This document shows, piece after piece, positions 1 to 6,842 of a stretch of 37,393 nt of DNA. A program made the translations under genes and the position numbers. The notes under the pieces are model-generated. The model was given only the letters and a program-made list of their open reading frames with translations. It had not been told where the DNA came from and did no database searches. The number at the start of each line of letters is the position of its first letter. Position 1 is the stretch's first letter. Origin of the DNA: an uncultured Desulfobacteraceae bacterium (lineage in GTDB: Bacteria; Desulfobacterota; Desulfobacteria; Desulfobacterales; Desulfobacteraceae). Location: the NCBI GenBank assembly GCA_913041495.1, contig CAJWHT010000034.1:1-37393 (forward strand). Reading direction: 5' to 3'.

Positions 1-217
1 TTTTGACGTTGAGGTCATCCTTTTCCAATCCCGGAACTTCCGCCCAAATCTCAAAGGTATCGCCGTTTTCGTAAAGATTGGTTCTGGGTGCGGTTTCCTC
101 AACCTTAAATCTCAGGTAGGCCGGTTTGCCGTAATCCGTATAAAGATTGTCCAGTCGTTTCTGGAGAAGATTCATCGTACCGAACAATCTGTCTATGTCA
201 CTGACTCTTGTAAACAT
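1..217 (-). CDS. Small heat shock protein, Hsp20/alpha-crystallin family (3' end outside window)
   Basis: This is the N-terminal 72 residues of an Hsp20-type ATP-independent holdase that binds unfolding proteins in the cytoplasm. It begins MFTRVSDIDRLFGTMNLLQK and runs into 'FEIWAEVPGLEKDDLNVK', the first strands of the alpha-crystallin domain, before leaving the window. The opening closely parallels that of the hsp20 gene at 814-1245 (MFSRINDINRMFGTMDLLRD), so the two are paralogues. The start is set by an AAGGAGG ribosome site about 5 bases upstream of the ATG. It follows two further hsp20 genes on the same strand, but a hairpin (348-369) and its own promoter-like site (272-299) lie in the gap, so it may be transcribed separately. 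The family is clear; only the C-terminus is unseen. Confidence 0.9.
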   Translation of the reverse strand, partial: MFTRVSDIDRLFGTMNLLQKRLDNLYTDYGKPAYLRFKVEETAPRTNLYENGDTFEIWAEVPGLEKDDLNVK

Positions 218-271
218 GGTCTTCCTCCTTATCTGGGTATGGTTTATTTGCGGGAGCCGCCAATTGAGCCT

Positions 272-299
272 AATTTAATCTGCATTTTATTTATGTCAA
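272..299 (-). promoter_or_regulatory. Candidate sigma70-type promoter of the first hsp20 gene
   Basis: Reading the minus strand, a perfect -35 box TTGACA (294-299) is followed after 16 bases by TAAATT (272-277). It lies about 55 bases upstream of the ATG at 217. The same TTGACA-N16 arrangement occurs before the hsp20 gene at 1245 and the zinc-ribbon gene at 2195. Confidence 0.5.
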
Positions 300-347
300 T
301 GGGGGTGTATTATTAAAAAATATTTTTTTTTAAAGTAATAGTATGTT

Positions 348-369
348 GGGCGGCAGGTGGCTGCCGCCC
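348..369 (-). terminator. GC-rich hairpin after the middle hsp20 gene
   Basis: A perfect 9-bp stem (GGGCGGCAG / CTGCCGCCC) with a 4-base loop lies 5 bases after the stop codon of the hsp20 gene at 375-752. No U-run follows at once; an A/T-rich stretch with runs of A and T comes about 15-30 bases later. It could be a weak terminator or an RNA-stabilising 3' stem separating the upstream hsp20 pair from the first gene. Confidence 0.5.
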
Positions 370-374
370 ATGGA

Positions 375-752
375 TCAGGCTGCTTTGATTGTAACGGTTC
401 TGGGTTTGGCGGTTTCGGATTTGGGAAGGCGGATGAGAAGAACCCCATCCTTTAACTGTGCCTCCACCCGTTCAATTTCAATAGACTGGGGCACGGCGTA
501 TTTGCGTACATATTCCAAATCGGTAAACTCCCGCCAAGCAGCTTTGCCTTTGTCTGGCATGCGGCGGATACCGGAGATGGCAAGGGTGCCGTTGTCCACG
601 TTTACGGTGACATCTTCTTTTTTAACGCCCGGCATATCGGCATGCACCAGGATTTCATCGTCATTTTCATATATATCCACCCAGGGGATCACTTTTTTCA
701 ATTGGTTGTTTTCTGCCTTTTTATCAAAGGTTTTGGTCAGTGCGTTGCTCAT
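375..752 (-). CDS. Small heat shock protein, Hsp20/alpha-crystallin family
   Basis: This 125-residue Hsp20 holdase has an alpha-crystallin domain covering about residues 20-122: 'PWVDIYENDDEILVHADMPG' opens it, followed by the usual G-x-L motif ('NVDNGTLAISG') and the C-terminal 'LKDGVLLIRLPKSE'. The N-terminal arm is short (about 20 residues) and differs from the other two hsp20 proteins here, so this is a different subtype rather than a recent duplicate. It ends 'KPRTVTIKAA', with the V-x-I version of the C-terminal I-x-I anchor used for oligomerisation. AAGGAGG sits just upstream of the ATG. The gene follows the hsp20 gene at 814-1245 after 61 bases containing a small hairpin, so the two are probably co-transcribed. 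Confidence 0.93.
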   Translation of the reverse strand: MSNALTKTFDKKAENNQLKKVIPWVDIYENDDEILVHADMPGVKKEDVTVNVDNGTLAISGIRRMPDKGKAAWREFTDLEYVRKYAVPQSIEIERVEAQLKDGVLLIRLPKSETAKPRTVTIKAA

Positions 753-795
753 GGAAACCTCCTTATTGGAATTTTCTATTCTTCCCCTTTTAAAT

Positions 796-812
796 CCGTG
801 TACAATTCACGG
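796..812 (-). repeat. Intercistronic hairpin between two hsp20 genes
   Basis: Inverted arms CCGTG (796-800) and CACGG (808-812) with a 7-base loop lie directly after the TAG stop of the upstream hsp20 gene (814-816). There is no following T-run, so it looks like a processing or stability element inside the operon rather than a terminator. Confidence 0.35.
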
Positions 813-813
813 T

Positions 814-1245
814 CTAGTTGATTGTGATCTGTTTGGGTTTAGCTGTCTCGGATTTGGCCAGGGTCAGATAAAGGATACCATCCTTTAGAACGGCCTCCAC
901 CCTTTCATCGTCCACATCATCGGGCAGGGTAAAACTTCTTGAAAAGCTGTTGGCGCTTCTTTCCTGCCGATGGACCCTGTAGCCTTCAGGGGAGTCAATA
1001 CTACGGGTGCCGCTGATTTCCAGGTAATTACCCTGGAGTTTGATTTCAAGGTCTTCTTTGGACAGTCCCGGCACCTCTGCCTGAATTTCAAAATGATCAC
1101 TGTTTTCAACCAGGTTGGTTTTCGGCAGTGAGGGAACCTGTCCGCGGTGGTAGGAAAAAGGACCGTCAGGTTCGCCAAATAGTCTGTCCCGGAGCAGATC
1201 CATGGTGCCAAACATTCTGTTGATGTCATTGATTCTGGAAAACAT
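814..1245 (-). CDS. Small heat shock protein, Hsp20/alpha-crystallin family
   Basis: This 143-residue Hsp20 chaperone is the promoter-proximal gene of the hsp20 cluster. The N-terminal arm (about residues 1-45) has the MFSRINDINRMFGTMDLL opening shared with the gene at 1-217. The alpha-crystallin domain runs from about residue 46 ('NSDHFEIQAEVPGLSKEDLE') to 'LKDGILYLTLAKSE', and the protein ends 'KPKQITIN' with an I-x-I anchor. AAGGAG is 9 bases upstream of the ATG. The gene has a strong-looking promoter (1336-1363) and a leader of roughly 85 bases that can fold into a long hairpin (1281-1319) plus a weak stem over the ribosome site. This fits heat or stress control at both RNA-synthesis and translation level; the latter is inference. 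Confidence 0.94.
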   Translation of the reverse strand: MFSRINDINRMFGTMDLLRDRLFGEPDGPFSYHRGQVPSLPKTNLVENSDHFEIQAEVPGLSKEDLEIKLQGNYLEISGTRSIDSPEGYRVHRQERSANSFSRSFTLPDDVDDERVEAVLKDGILYLTLAKSETAKPKQITIN

Positions 1246-1280
1246 AGTTCCGTCTCCTTATTATATAGGGTTGTGTTTCC

Positions 1281-1319
1281 GGCACCGGCATGGCGGTTTC
1301 GCGTGTGATGTCCGGTGCC
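1281..1319 (-). promoter_or_regulatory. Structured 5' leader hairpin of the lead hsp20 gene
   Basis: On the minus strand the leader has arms GGCACCGG and CCGGTGCC (8 bp, perfect) that extend by CAT/ATG across one bulged A, giving an 11-bp helix with a loop of about 16 bases. Nearer the gene, CCUAU (1265-1269 side) can pair with AU-A-AGG of the ribosome site (1256-1269), a weak 5-bp stem. This resembles the layout of RNA thermometers, with a stable upstream stem and a weak stem over the Shine-Dalgarno, but it does not match the ROSE or fourU consensus as far as I can see. Confidence 0.45.
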
Positions 1320-1335
1320 TGATGAATTTGACACA

Positions 1336-1363
1336 AATATAGGATTGAAAAAATCCATGTCAA
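1336..1363 (-). promoter_or_regulatory. Sigma70-type promoter of the hsp20 cluster
   Basis: The minus strand shows TTGACA (1358-1363), 16 bases, then TATATT (1336-1341): a perfect -35 and a 5/6 -10 match. It stands about 90 bases before the ATG at 1245. No CIRCE inverted repeat (HrcA operator) is present in the gap. Confidence 0.6.
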
Positions 1364-1390
1364 TAACATCTCATTACTTTTTATTTTTTA

Positions 1391-1419
1391 TTGACATAAT
1401 AATGCGATTGGATTAATTT
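1391..1419 (+). promoter_or_regulatory. Candidate promoter of the J-domain gene
   Basis: TTGACA (1391-1396) lies upstream of an A/T-rich -10 region; TTAATT follows after 16 bases or TAATTT after 17. It faces away from the hsp20 promoter, with the two -35 boxes 27 bases apart, so a regulator binding between them could control both directions. Confidence 0.4.
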
Positions 1420-1533
1420 TATTTTTAACGGGCAGTAAACCCATGAACGGGGGAGGTATGTGGGAGCGTTTTCATCCGGCATACCATCCGGGAGAAACAT
1501 CCGGACAAAGAATTTTTTTTGGGAGGTGATGAC

Positions 1534-2070
1534 ATGCCCAAGGATTATTACCTTGTTTTGGGAATTTCTTCAAAAGCGACACAGGATGACATCAAAGAGG
1601 CATACCGCAGGCTTGTCAAGGAATACCATCCGGACCGGTTTGGAGAGGACCATGCCCCGTTTCTGGCCATCCAGGAGGCGTATTCGGTACTCTCGGATCC
1701 CATCAGGCGCAAAAGTCATGATACCCTGGTCTCCAATCGGAAAAACAAGACTGTTGGTACGGCAACGCATCAGATGGGCAAAGAAAGTGAACGCTTTCGT
1801 CCCGAACCCCTAAGATCCGTTAACCAACGCTTCGGACACCCAAGACCCAGATACCAAAAGCCCAGATACCAAAGGCCCGGTTTTCACAGATCCGGCCCAA
1901 GGGCCCCCAATACACCGGAGCCGTTGATACCGGATGCAAATAGTCCTGAACCGCTGTTGGATAAGTACCCTCAGGGTATCAGGGGGCGCCATTCCATGCG
2001 CCCGCCCTTGGACCGCCGCGGCATCACTGGCGGGACCCTGAAGCTGGTGTTCTGGATTGACCGGTTTTGA
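1534..2070 (+). CDS. Short J-domain protein (DnaJ-like co-chaperone)
   Basis: The 178-residue protein starts with a complete J domain (about residues 3-65): 'DYYLVLGISSKATQDDIKEA', the DnaK-stimulating HPD tripeptide at residues 32-34, and 'AYSVLSDPIRRKSHD'. It lacks the Gly/Phe region, the zinc-finger repeats and the C-terminal substrate-binding domains of true DnaJ. The rest is low-complexity and rich in Pro, Arg and Gln, with a short tandem repeat (R-Y-Q-K/R-P around residues 108-118). The start is the ATG preceded by GGGAGGTG at 1521-1528; a TTG five codons upstream lacks a ribosome site. It is divergent from the hsp20 cluster, so it may recruit DnaK to Hsp20-held clients. The J domain is certain; client specificity is unknown. 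Confidence 0.9.
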   Translation: MPKDYYLVLGISSKATQDDIKEAYRRLVKEYHPDRFGEDHAPFLAIQEAYSVLSDPIRRKSHDTLVSNRKNKTVGTATHQMGKESERFRPEPLRSVNQRFGHPRPRYQKPRYQRPGFHRSGPRAPNTPEPLIPDANSPEPLLDKYPQGIRGRHSMRPPLDRRGITGGTLKLVFWIDRF

Positions 2071-2082
2071 TATCGGCCGGTC

Positions 2083-2110
2083 TTGACAGTGACAGAATCC
2101 AAATTATATT
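2083..2110 (+). promoter_or_regulatory. Sigma70-type promoter of the small zinc-ribbon gene
   Basis: TTGACA (2083-2088), 16 bases, then TATATT (2105-2110). This is the same box pair and spacing as the hsp20 promoter at 1336-1363, suggesting shared control. It begins 13 bases after the stop of the J-domain gene. Confidence 0.55.
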
Positions 2111-2194
2111 AAGATTTAATTTTCAAGCGGTGGCTGCCTTTCATCTTGGTTGCGTACCGTAGAATAAACAAAACAAACCGTAAAGGAGGAAACC

Positions 2195-2368
2195 ATGTCA
2201 GGAGACTTTTGCCTGGACTGCGGCATGACCCTGTCGCCGGAATCAACCGTCTGTTCCGTTTGCGGCTTTGACAACCAGATTGACCGGAACAAAGATATAC
2301 CGGTTGGCGCGGATACGCTGGTGGATTACTATGATGAGGTGTCACCGGAAGTGCATCCGGGATTTTAG
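2195..2368 (+). CDS. Small zinc-ribbon protein (57 aa)
   Basis: This short gene encodes 57 residues opening MSGDFCLDCGMTLSPESTVC, with two CxxC knuckles (Cys6/Cys9 and Cys20/Cys23) separated by 10 residues, a typical rubredoxin-knuckle zinc ribbon. The acidic C-terminal half contains 'IPVG' and 'YYDEV'. AAAGGAGG stands 6 bases before the ATG, the gene has its own promoter (2083-2110) and a strong terminator (2411-2458), so it is a real monocistronic unit. A homologue with identical Cys spacing plus 'IPVG' and 'YDEI' is encoded at 18556-18753. The function is not recognised; such small ribbons can bind protein or nucleic acid partners. It sits among chaperone genes and shares their promoter type. 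Confidence 0.85.
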   Translation: MSGDFCLDCGMTLSPESTVCSVCGFDNQIDRNKDIPVGADTLVDYYDEVSPEVHPGF

Positions 2369-2410
2369 CCCTGTGTTTGCGCCGCAACACGGCACCATAT
2401 GCTATTCGGG

Positions 2411-2458
2411 TGCCTTTTAACCGTCAGTGGGACGGTTAAAAGGCATTTTTTCTTTTTT
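2411..2458 (+). terminator. Strong rho-independent terminator
   Basis: A perfect 15-bp stem (arms TGCCTTTTAACCGTC at 2411-2425 and its complement at 2431-2445) with a 5-base loop is followed by a T-rich run (2446-2458). It closes the zinc-ribbon transcript and insulates the channel gene downstream. Confidence 0.93.
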
Positions 2459-2560
2459 AGGACTTCTACTGTTCCACGGGTTTTGCTATGAAATCCACAG
2501 GCCCGTATGATGCGGGTGTCCGTTAAACCAAAAAAAATGGCCAAAGCCGGAGATGTAAGC

Positions 2561-5227
2561 ATGACCTGTTGCTGCAAGGACAGAGCGTTTGAAGGAATCT
2601 TTTTTGCCGGTATCATCGGTGCGGTGATACTTATGGCCGTGGTCTTTTCCACATCCGTTGCTGGGGCCTCACAAACCGGTCCTGACAGCGTATCGCAGAT
2701 TGCCGTGGCCGGTCAGGCCGCGGCCCGGGATCTGGTGGATGACTTGGGCGTAACTCTGTCGGAGTCCCTGGAGGCCGAGCAGAAGAACCTTGCGGCCTAT
2801 CAGGAGCGGCTGGCCCGGGCCGACCGGGAGCAGTTATTTTTAACGGCTGCCGTGAACGGCTATCAACTGCAGTTGTCCACTTTCGGAAATCTGCTTCTAT
2901 CTGCGGGTGTTGACTTGGCCGTGCTTCAGAAAACCCGGGCGGAGCTGCGGTCGTCCTTGATCTCACTTCAAAAAATGATCGACGATCTTGCACCAATGCT
3001 GGAAACCCTGTCCCTGGAGCGGGAAAACTTAACACAGCAAAAATCCCTGGTGGAAAAACAGATCAAAGAACTGTCAAGGATTAACGCCCAAAACAGGCCG
3101 GGGAAAAACAACTCCGATAAAGCGGGTGGCAATACGGCCACCGTAACCCTTGAAAAAACAGCCCGGGCCCTGTCTGCCGTATTGAAGGAAAAAGAGATAC
3201 AGGTAACCAAGCTGGATACGATTTACCGGAAACACATGACAGGGCTCACCGAACAGAAGACGGCCTTTACAGCCCTGGTTGAGAAGTATGATGCAGCCAT
3301 TGCCCAGTTGAAAAACAGGGATCTGTTTGAACGGCGCAAAGCCATGTTCCGGATTAATGCATTCCGGTTGCTCAGCGATGAAACCCTCACGTTTATGGAA
3401 CAGTTGAAAACCGTTCTGCAGCCTGAATTCTGGGAAAAAGGAGTGCTCAACGTTTGGCAGAGTGCCGGCCTTGTATCCATTTCCCTGATATTTGTTCTGG
3501 GGGCTGTATTCACCGTGATGCAACGGATGAAAAAGACGGCGGGCCAGATGCACAGGACAGTGGAAATGATGCGACTGGGTCCGTGGCATGCATTGACTGC
3601 GGACCTGCTGCTCCAATCCGTGGTACCGGCAGGTCTGGCCGCAGCAATACTGATGTACAGCCGGCTGGATACCATGTATCTGCTGTCACCGGTACTTGAG
3701 ATGACAGCCCTGATATTGCTGGTCATCCTGATCTTCCGGTGGACCGCTACCGTGGGGGGCTGTGTGAACGAAACCGAAACCGACCCGGCAGAAGATATCC
3801 GGCCCCTGGGTGCCGTGGTTAAAGCCGCCGCCTTTTTCAGCCTGGTCTACTTTCAACTGCGCCTGAGCCTGGGTCCTGATGCGGGAACACTTGTGATACT
3901 TCGTATGGCCGGAGCCTTCTGTCTTCTGATCTGGACCCTGAGACAGTGGCGTCATCTCCGGTTGGCAGACGTTGCAGTGGCTTGCCCGGATGAAAGCCGG
4001 CGAAAAATGATGGCCCTGGGGGTAAAATATTTTCTGGTCGTCCTGGCCGGCGTCGCCCTTGTGATGGATATGATCGGTTATGGGTCCCTGTCGGCACATT
4101 GGACCATCTCATGGGGGAAAACCGTGCTGATTATCTTCTGGGGCGGGATTCTCCTGGCTCTGATCCGGGAATGGGACCGCTTTTACAATGATAAAAGCAA
4201 AACCCAGCACGATGAGCTGCTCTACGATGAATATCCGGTCCAATGGCTGATGATCCGGGCAGGCCAGTTCGTATGGCTGATTTCTCTTGTGGTATTGCTG
4301 CTTCTGGTATGGGGAAACCAGGAAACGGTGCTGGGACGGTTGTACGAGATGTTGGCCCACCCCATCGTTGTGGGAAATATGAGCTTTAGTCTCATGGGGA
4401 TGCTTTACGCTGTCCTGGTGCTGTTGATCACCTACGCCCTGACCCGGATATGGAAATGGGTGTTCCAGTTGAAATTTTTGAGCCGCTCCGGTATGGAAAT
4501 CGGTCTCCAGGACTCCATCACAACCATTACCGTCTATCTAATCTGGATGTTCGGCATTCTTGTCTCTCTTCACCTGTTCGGCCTCAATACCGCTTCTTTG
4601 GCAGTGGCCTTCGGTGCCCTGGGAATTGGGCTTGGGTTCGGTCTCCAGAATATATTCAACAATTTTATCTCAGGCATTATCCTGCTTTTTGAGCGTCCCA
4701 TCCAGGTGGGGGATGATGTGGAGATCAACGGGACCTGGGCCCAGGTGAAAAAGATCAATGTCAGGTCAACGGTGGTGCAGACCTATGACAATGCATCTCT
4801 TATCATTCCCAATGCCGATTTTATCAGCAGCCAGGTCACCAACTGGAGTTTCAAGGACAAGCGGCTCAGGCGGAATATCGAAGTCGGTGTGGCCTACGGG
4901 TCGGATATTGAACGGGTTAAGGATACGCTTCTTGAAATTGCAGAGACAACCCCCAAAGTGCTTAAGCGTCCGGCTCCCGATATCTGGTTCAGGGATTTCG
5001 GGGACAGTGCCCTGATATTCAGACTCAGGATATGGACAGATATCAACAATATGCTCCGGGTGGAAACCGATATCCGGTTCAGAATTGATAAATTGTTCCG
5101 GGAACGTGGCATTGAAATCAGCTTTCCCCAGAGGGATATACACATTCGTTCGGTTGCGGGACAGGCTGAAGATAAAACGCCGTTATCGGCAGAGACCATC
5201 GCCAAACCGGACCCGGACAACAACTGA
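2561..5227 (+). CDS. MscS-family mechanosensitive channel, MscK/MscM-like, with large periplasmic coiled coil
   Basis: This 888-residue inner-membrane protein is a tension-gated channel that releases solutes on osmotic downshock. After a signal sequence (residues 1-36, ending near 'SVAGAS') comes a periplasmic coiled-coil region (about 45-285), then about 11 membrane spans (about 295-705). The last span is the pore helix 'AFGALGIGLGFGLQNIFNNF', followed by the MscS beta domain ('ERPIQVGDDVEINGTWAQVK', about 710-775) and the alpha/beta C-terminal domain ending 'GIEISFPQRDIHIRS'. The 11-span plan is that of MscK/MscM, but the protein is about 200 residues shorter. The start chosen has GGAG 8 bases upstream; an in-frame ATG at 2507 would add 18 residues before the signal sequence. 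Its stop is 1 bp from that of the convergent gene at 5229. Confidence 0.92.
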   Translation: MTCCCKDRAFEGIFFAGIIGAVILMAVVFSTSVAGASQTGPDSVSQIAVAGQAAARDLVDDLGVTLSESLEAEQKNLAAYQERLARADREQLFLTAAVNGYQLQLSTFGNLLLSAGVDLAVLQKTRAELRSSLISLQKMIDDLAPMLETLSLERENLTQQKSLVEKQIKELSRINAQNRPGKNNSDKAGGNTATVTLEKTARALSAVLKEKEIQVTKLDTIYRKHMTGLTEQKTAFTALVEKYDAAIAQLKNRDLFERRKAMFRINAFRLLSDETLTFMEQLKTVLQPEFWEKGVLNVWQSAGLVSISLIFVLGAVFTVMQRMKKTAGQMHRTVEMMRLGPWHALTADLLLQSVVPAGLAAAILMYSRLDTMYLLSPVLEMTALILLVILIFRWTATVGGCVNETETDPAEDIRPLGAVVKAAAFFSLVYFQLRLSLGPDAGTLVILRMAGAFCLLIWTLRQWRHLRLADVAVACPDESRRKMMALGVKYFLVVLAGVALVMDMIGYGSLSAHWTISWGKTVLIIFWGGILLALIREWDRFYNDKSKTQHDELLYDEYPVQWLMIRAGQFVWLISLVVLLLLVWGNQETVLGRLYEMLAHPIVVGNMSFSLMGMLYAVLVLLITYALTRIWKWVFQLKFLSRSGMEIGLQDSITTITVYLIWMFGILVSLHLFGLNTASLAVAFGALGIGLGFGLQNIFNNFISGIILLFERPIQVGDDVEINGTWAQVKKINVRSTVVQTYDNASLIIPNADFISSQVTNWSFKDKRLRRNIEVGVAYGSDIERVKDTLLEIAETTPKVLKRPAPDIWFRDFGDSALIFRLRIWTDINNMLRVETDIRFRIDKLFRERGIEISFPQRDIHIRSVAGQAEDKTPLSAETIAKPDPDNN

Positions 5228-5228
5228 G

Positions 5229-6377
5229 TCAGTCGGATTTGCCCTGTCTTTTTTGCTTCATTTTTTGATACCACTCCTGGTTGCCGTACATTTTTTCCGT
5301 GCAGTCCGGGCACAGGCCGTGGCTGAAAGAGGCATCCGAGTGTTGTTCGATATAGGTTTCTAAAAGATTCCAGTATCCCCTGTCATCCCGGATGTTTTTA
5401 CACTTGGCGCAGATGGGAACAATCCCCTGCAGGGTTTTTATTTCCGTTAGCGCATTCTGCAGCTTTACGATCAGTCTTTCTTTTTCCCGTTCCGTCTTCT
5501 GTCTTTTTTTGATGTGAGAGGACAGCGTCCTTACCCATAAAACGGAAATGACAATGGCAAAGAAGCCGAAAAACATCACGTAAACAGCCCATTGGGGCAA
5601 TTTGCCGATTTCTGTTGCCCTGTAGCCGTACCACTGATTGACCTTTTGATAATAAATGGATTTTTTATCGGCTTTCCAGCGTTTGAGATGATCATCTATC
5701 CGGCCAAGGAAAGAGGCTGCAGGGCTTTCCTTTGGGGCGGCAAACAGGAGTTTAAATGGGTTGGACATGATAGGGGTATCAATGATGTCAAATTTTTCCT
5801 GGAGCATACGGCCCTGGACATTATTGAGCACACAGGCGGCGACCCTGCCGTCCGCAACAAAGCGAGCCACGTCTTCATAGGTATTGGCGGGGACCAGCCG
5901 GCAGTCGATGCCAAAGGCATGAACCATTTTCTTGAAGTTGATCCCGTTGATTCCGTCCCTGAGGACCGCCACGCTTCGCCCCCTTAGATCCAGAATATCT
6001 TCGATATCGCTGTTGGTCCTGGCGTAGACCTGTCCCCACATCGTCAACAGGTTTACCCGGGAATAGGCATACCGCTTTTCCCTTTCCCTGTTCCGGGCGA
6101 TACTGGTCATAAGATCTATCTTACCGGTATCCAGACGCCGGATGCACTGGTTCCAGTCTCCGAATACGAAAACAGGATCCCAGTTTTCCAGCCTTGCGAT
6201 TTCATTGATGATATCAACGTAGAGCCCCTGGGGCGACCCATTGTGATCTTTGAAAACAATGGGTTCATTCTGGAAATACCCGATTTTGAGGGGAAGGGGT
6301 GCCTTAGCGGCATGGGATGCAAACGTGCCAAGCAGTATGAAACCAATGATGGCGAAAATGGCTGCTCGGCACGGCAT
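5229..6377 (-). CDS. Membrane-anchored periplasmic solute-binding protein (SBP_bac_3) with C-terminal double-CxxC module
   Basis: The protein (382 aa from this start) has a signal peptide, a type-3 solute-binding domain ('LKIGYFQNEPIVFKDHNGSP' to about residue 240), a membrane span ('WAVYVMFFGFFAIVISVLWV'), a short coiled coil ('KKRQKTEREKERLIVKLQNA'), and a cysteine module: 'GIVPICAKCKNIRDDRGYWN' ending with 'GLCPDCTEKMYG'. That module is known at the C-terminus of PAS and receiver proteins of Deltaproteobacteria; its role is unclear to me. There is no kinase, GGDEF or HD domain, so ligand binding must be relayed through the cysteine module or a partner. The start at 6377 has AAGGCAGG upstream; ATGs at 6440 and 6467 are alternatives. 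The divergent sensor kinase at 6843 has the same kind of binding domain, hinting at a shared or competing ligand. Confidence 0.82.
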   Translation of the reverse strand: MPCRAAIFAIIGFILLGTFASHAAKAPLPLKIGYFQNEPIVFKDHNGSPQGLYVDIINEIARLENWDPVFVFGDWNQCIRRLDTGKIDLMTSIARNREREKRYAYSRVNLLTMWGQVYARTNSDIEDILDLRGRSVAVLRDGINGINFKKMVHAFGIDCRLVPANTYEDVARFVADGRVAACVLNNVQGRMLQEKFDIIDTPIMSNPFKLLFAAPKESPAASFLGRIDDHLKRWKADKKSIYYQKVNQWYGYRATEIGKLPQWAVYVMFFGFFAIVISVLWVRTLSSHIKKRQKTEREKERLIVKLQNALTEIKTLQGIVPICAKCKNIRDDRGYWNLLETYIEQHSDASFSHGLCPDCTEKMYGNQEWYQKMKQKRQGKSD

Positions 6378-6467
6378 TGGGCCTGCCTTACAGTTGCCAC
6401 CGGTTGGTGTGGTGATGGGTATTTCGTTTATATCATCCATAAATTCAGTAAGATCACCTCTTATCAA

Positions 6468-6842
6468 TGGCTACCAGATATGGACAACCAATTCAAGCCC
6501 CATTGCCCGCCGTGTTGCGGAAAGTGGTTTGGATTCGTCCCGGGTTTCTTATTGCTTTTGCCGGCCTGCTGTCCTATAAATATACATAGTATTGACTATC
6601 GCAACGGACAACTTCGTATAGAAAAGGGCGATCCTGAAGTCTTATCACCAAAATTCGGGTCACTGAATTCAGATTTTTTCTTCCACAGGTTCTTTGGGTC
6701 TCCCGATCTCAACTGCATCAAAGGCAATAAGACGACGGCTGGTCCGGCTGTAAAAAAGTGTACCGCAACCGGCCGGGCGCAGCACTCTAATTAGCAGGTT
6801 TAATTTTTTGATATGGTCTGTGTTCAGGGTGGGAAATTAAAA
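6468..6842. other. Intergenic region between two divergent solute-binding sensor genes
   Basis: About 375 bases (465 from the preferred start at 6377) with no convincing gene. It holds the presumed divergent promoters, but no clean one could be assigned. TTGACT near 6592 has -10 candidates (GTATAG, TATAGA) only at 18-19 bases. A 10-bp palindrome CTGAATTCAG is at 6663-6672. A plus-strand open frame through 6243-6794 is mostly antisense to the binding-protein gene and lacks protein-like composition. Confidence 0.5.

Noticed and set aside
343-888. 181-codon plus-strand frame across the hsp20 genes, and the 885-1358 minus-strand frame
   Set aside because: The first is antisense to hsp20 genes and the second is the wrong frame of hsp20; both lack ribosome sites.
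1246-1533. Search for CIRCE (HrcA) or classic sigma32 heat-shock sites
   Set aside because: No TTAGCACTC-N9-GAGTGCTAA repeat and no clear CTTGAA...CCCCAT pair could be found.
1836-1890. Short tandem repeat in the J-domain gene considered as a repeat array
   Set aside because: It is two or three degenerate copies of a 12-15 base coding repeat, explained by the Pro/Arg/Gln tail; not CRISPR-like.
6243-6794. 183-codon plus-strand frame running into the divergent gap
   Set aside because: Its first 135-225 bases are antisense to the solute-binding gene, and the rest is Cys/Phe-rich with no motif. No ribosome site was found.
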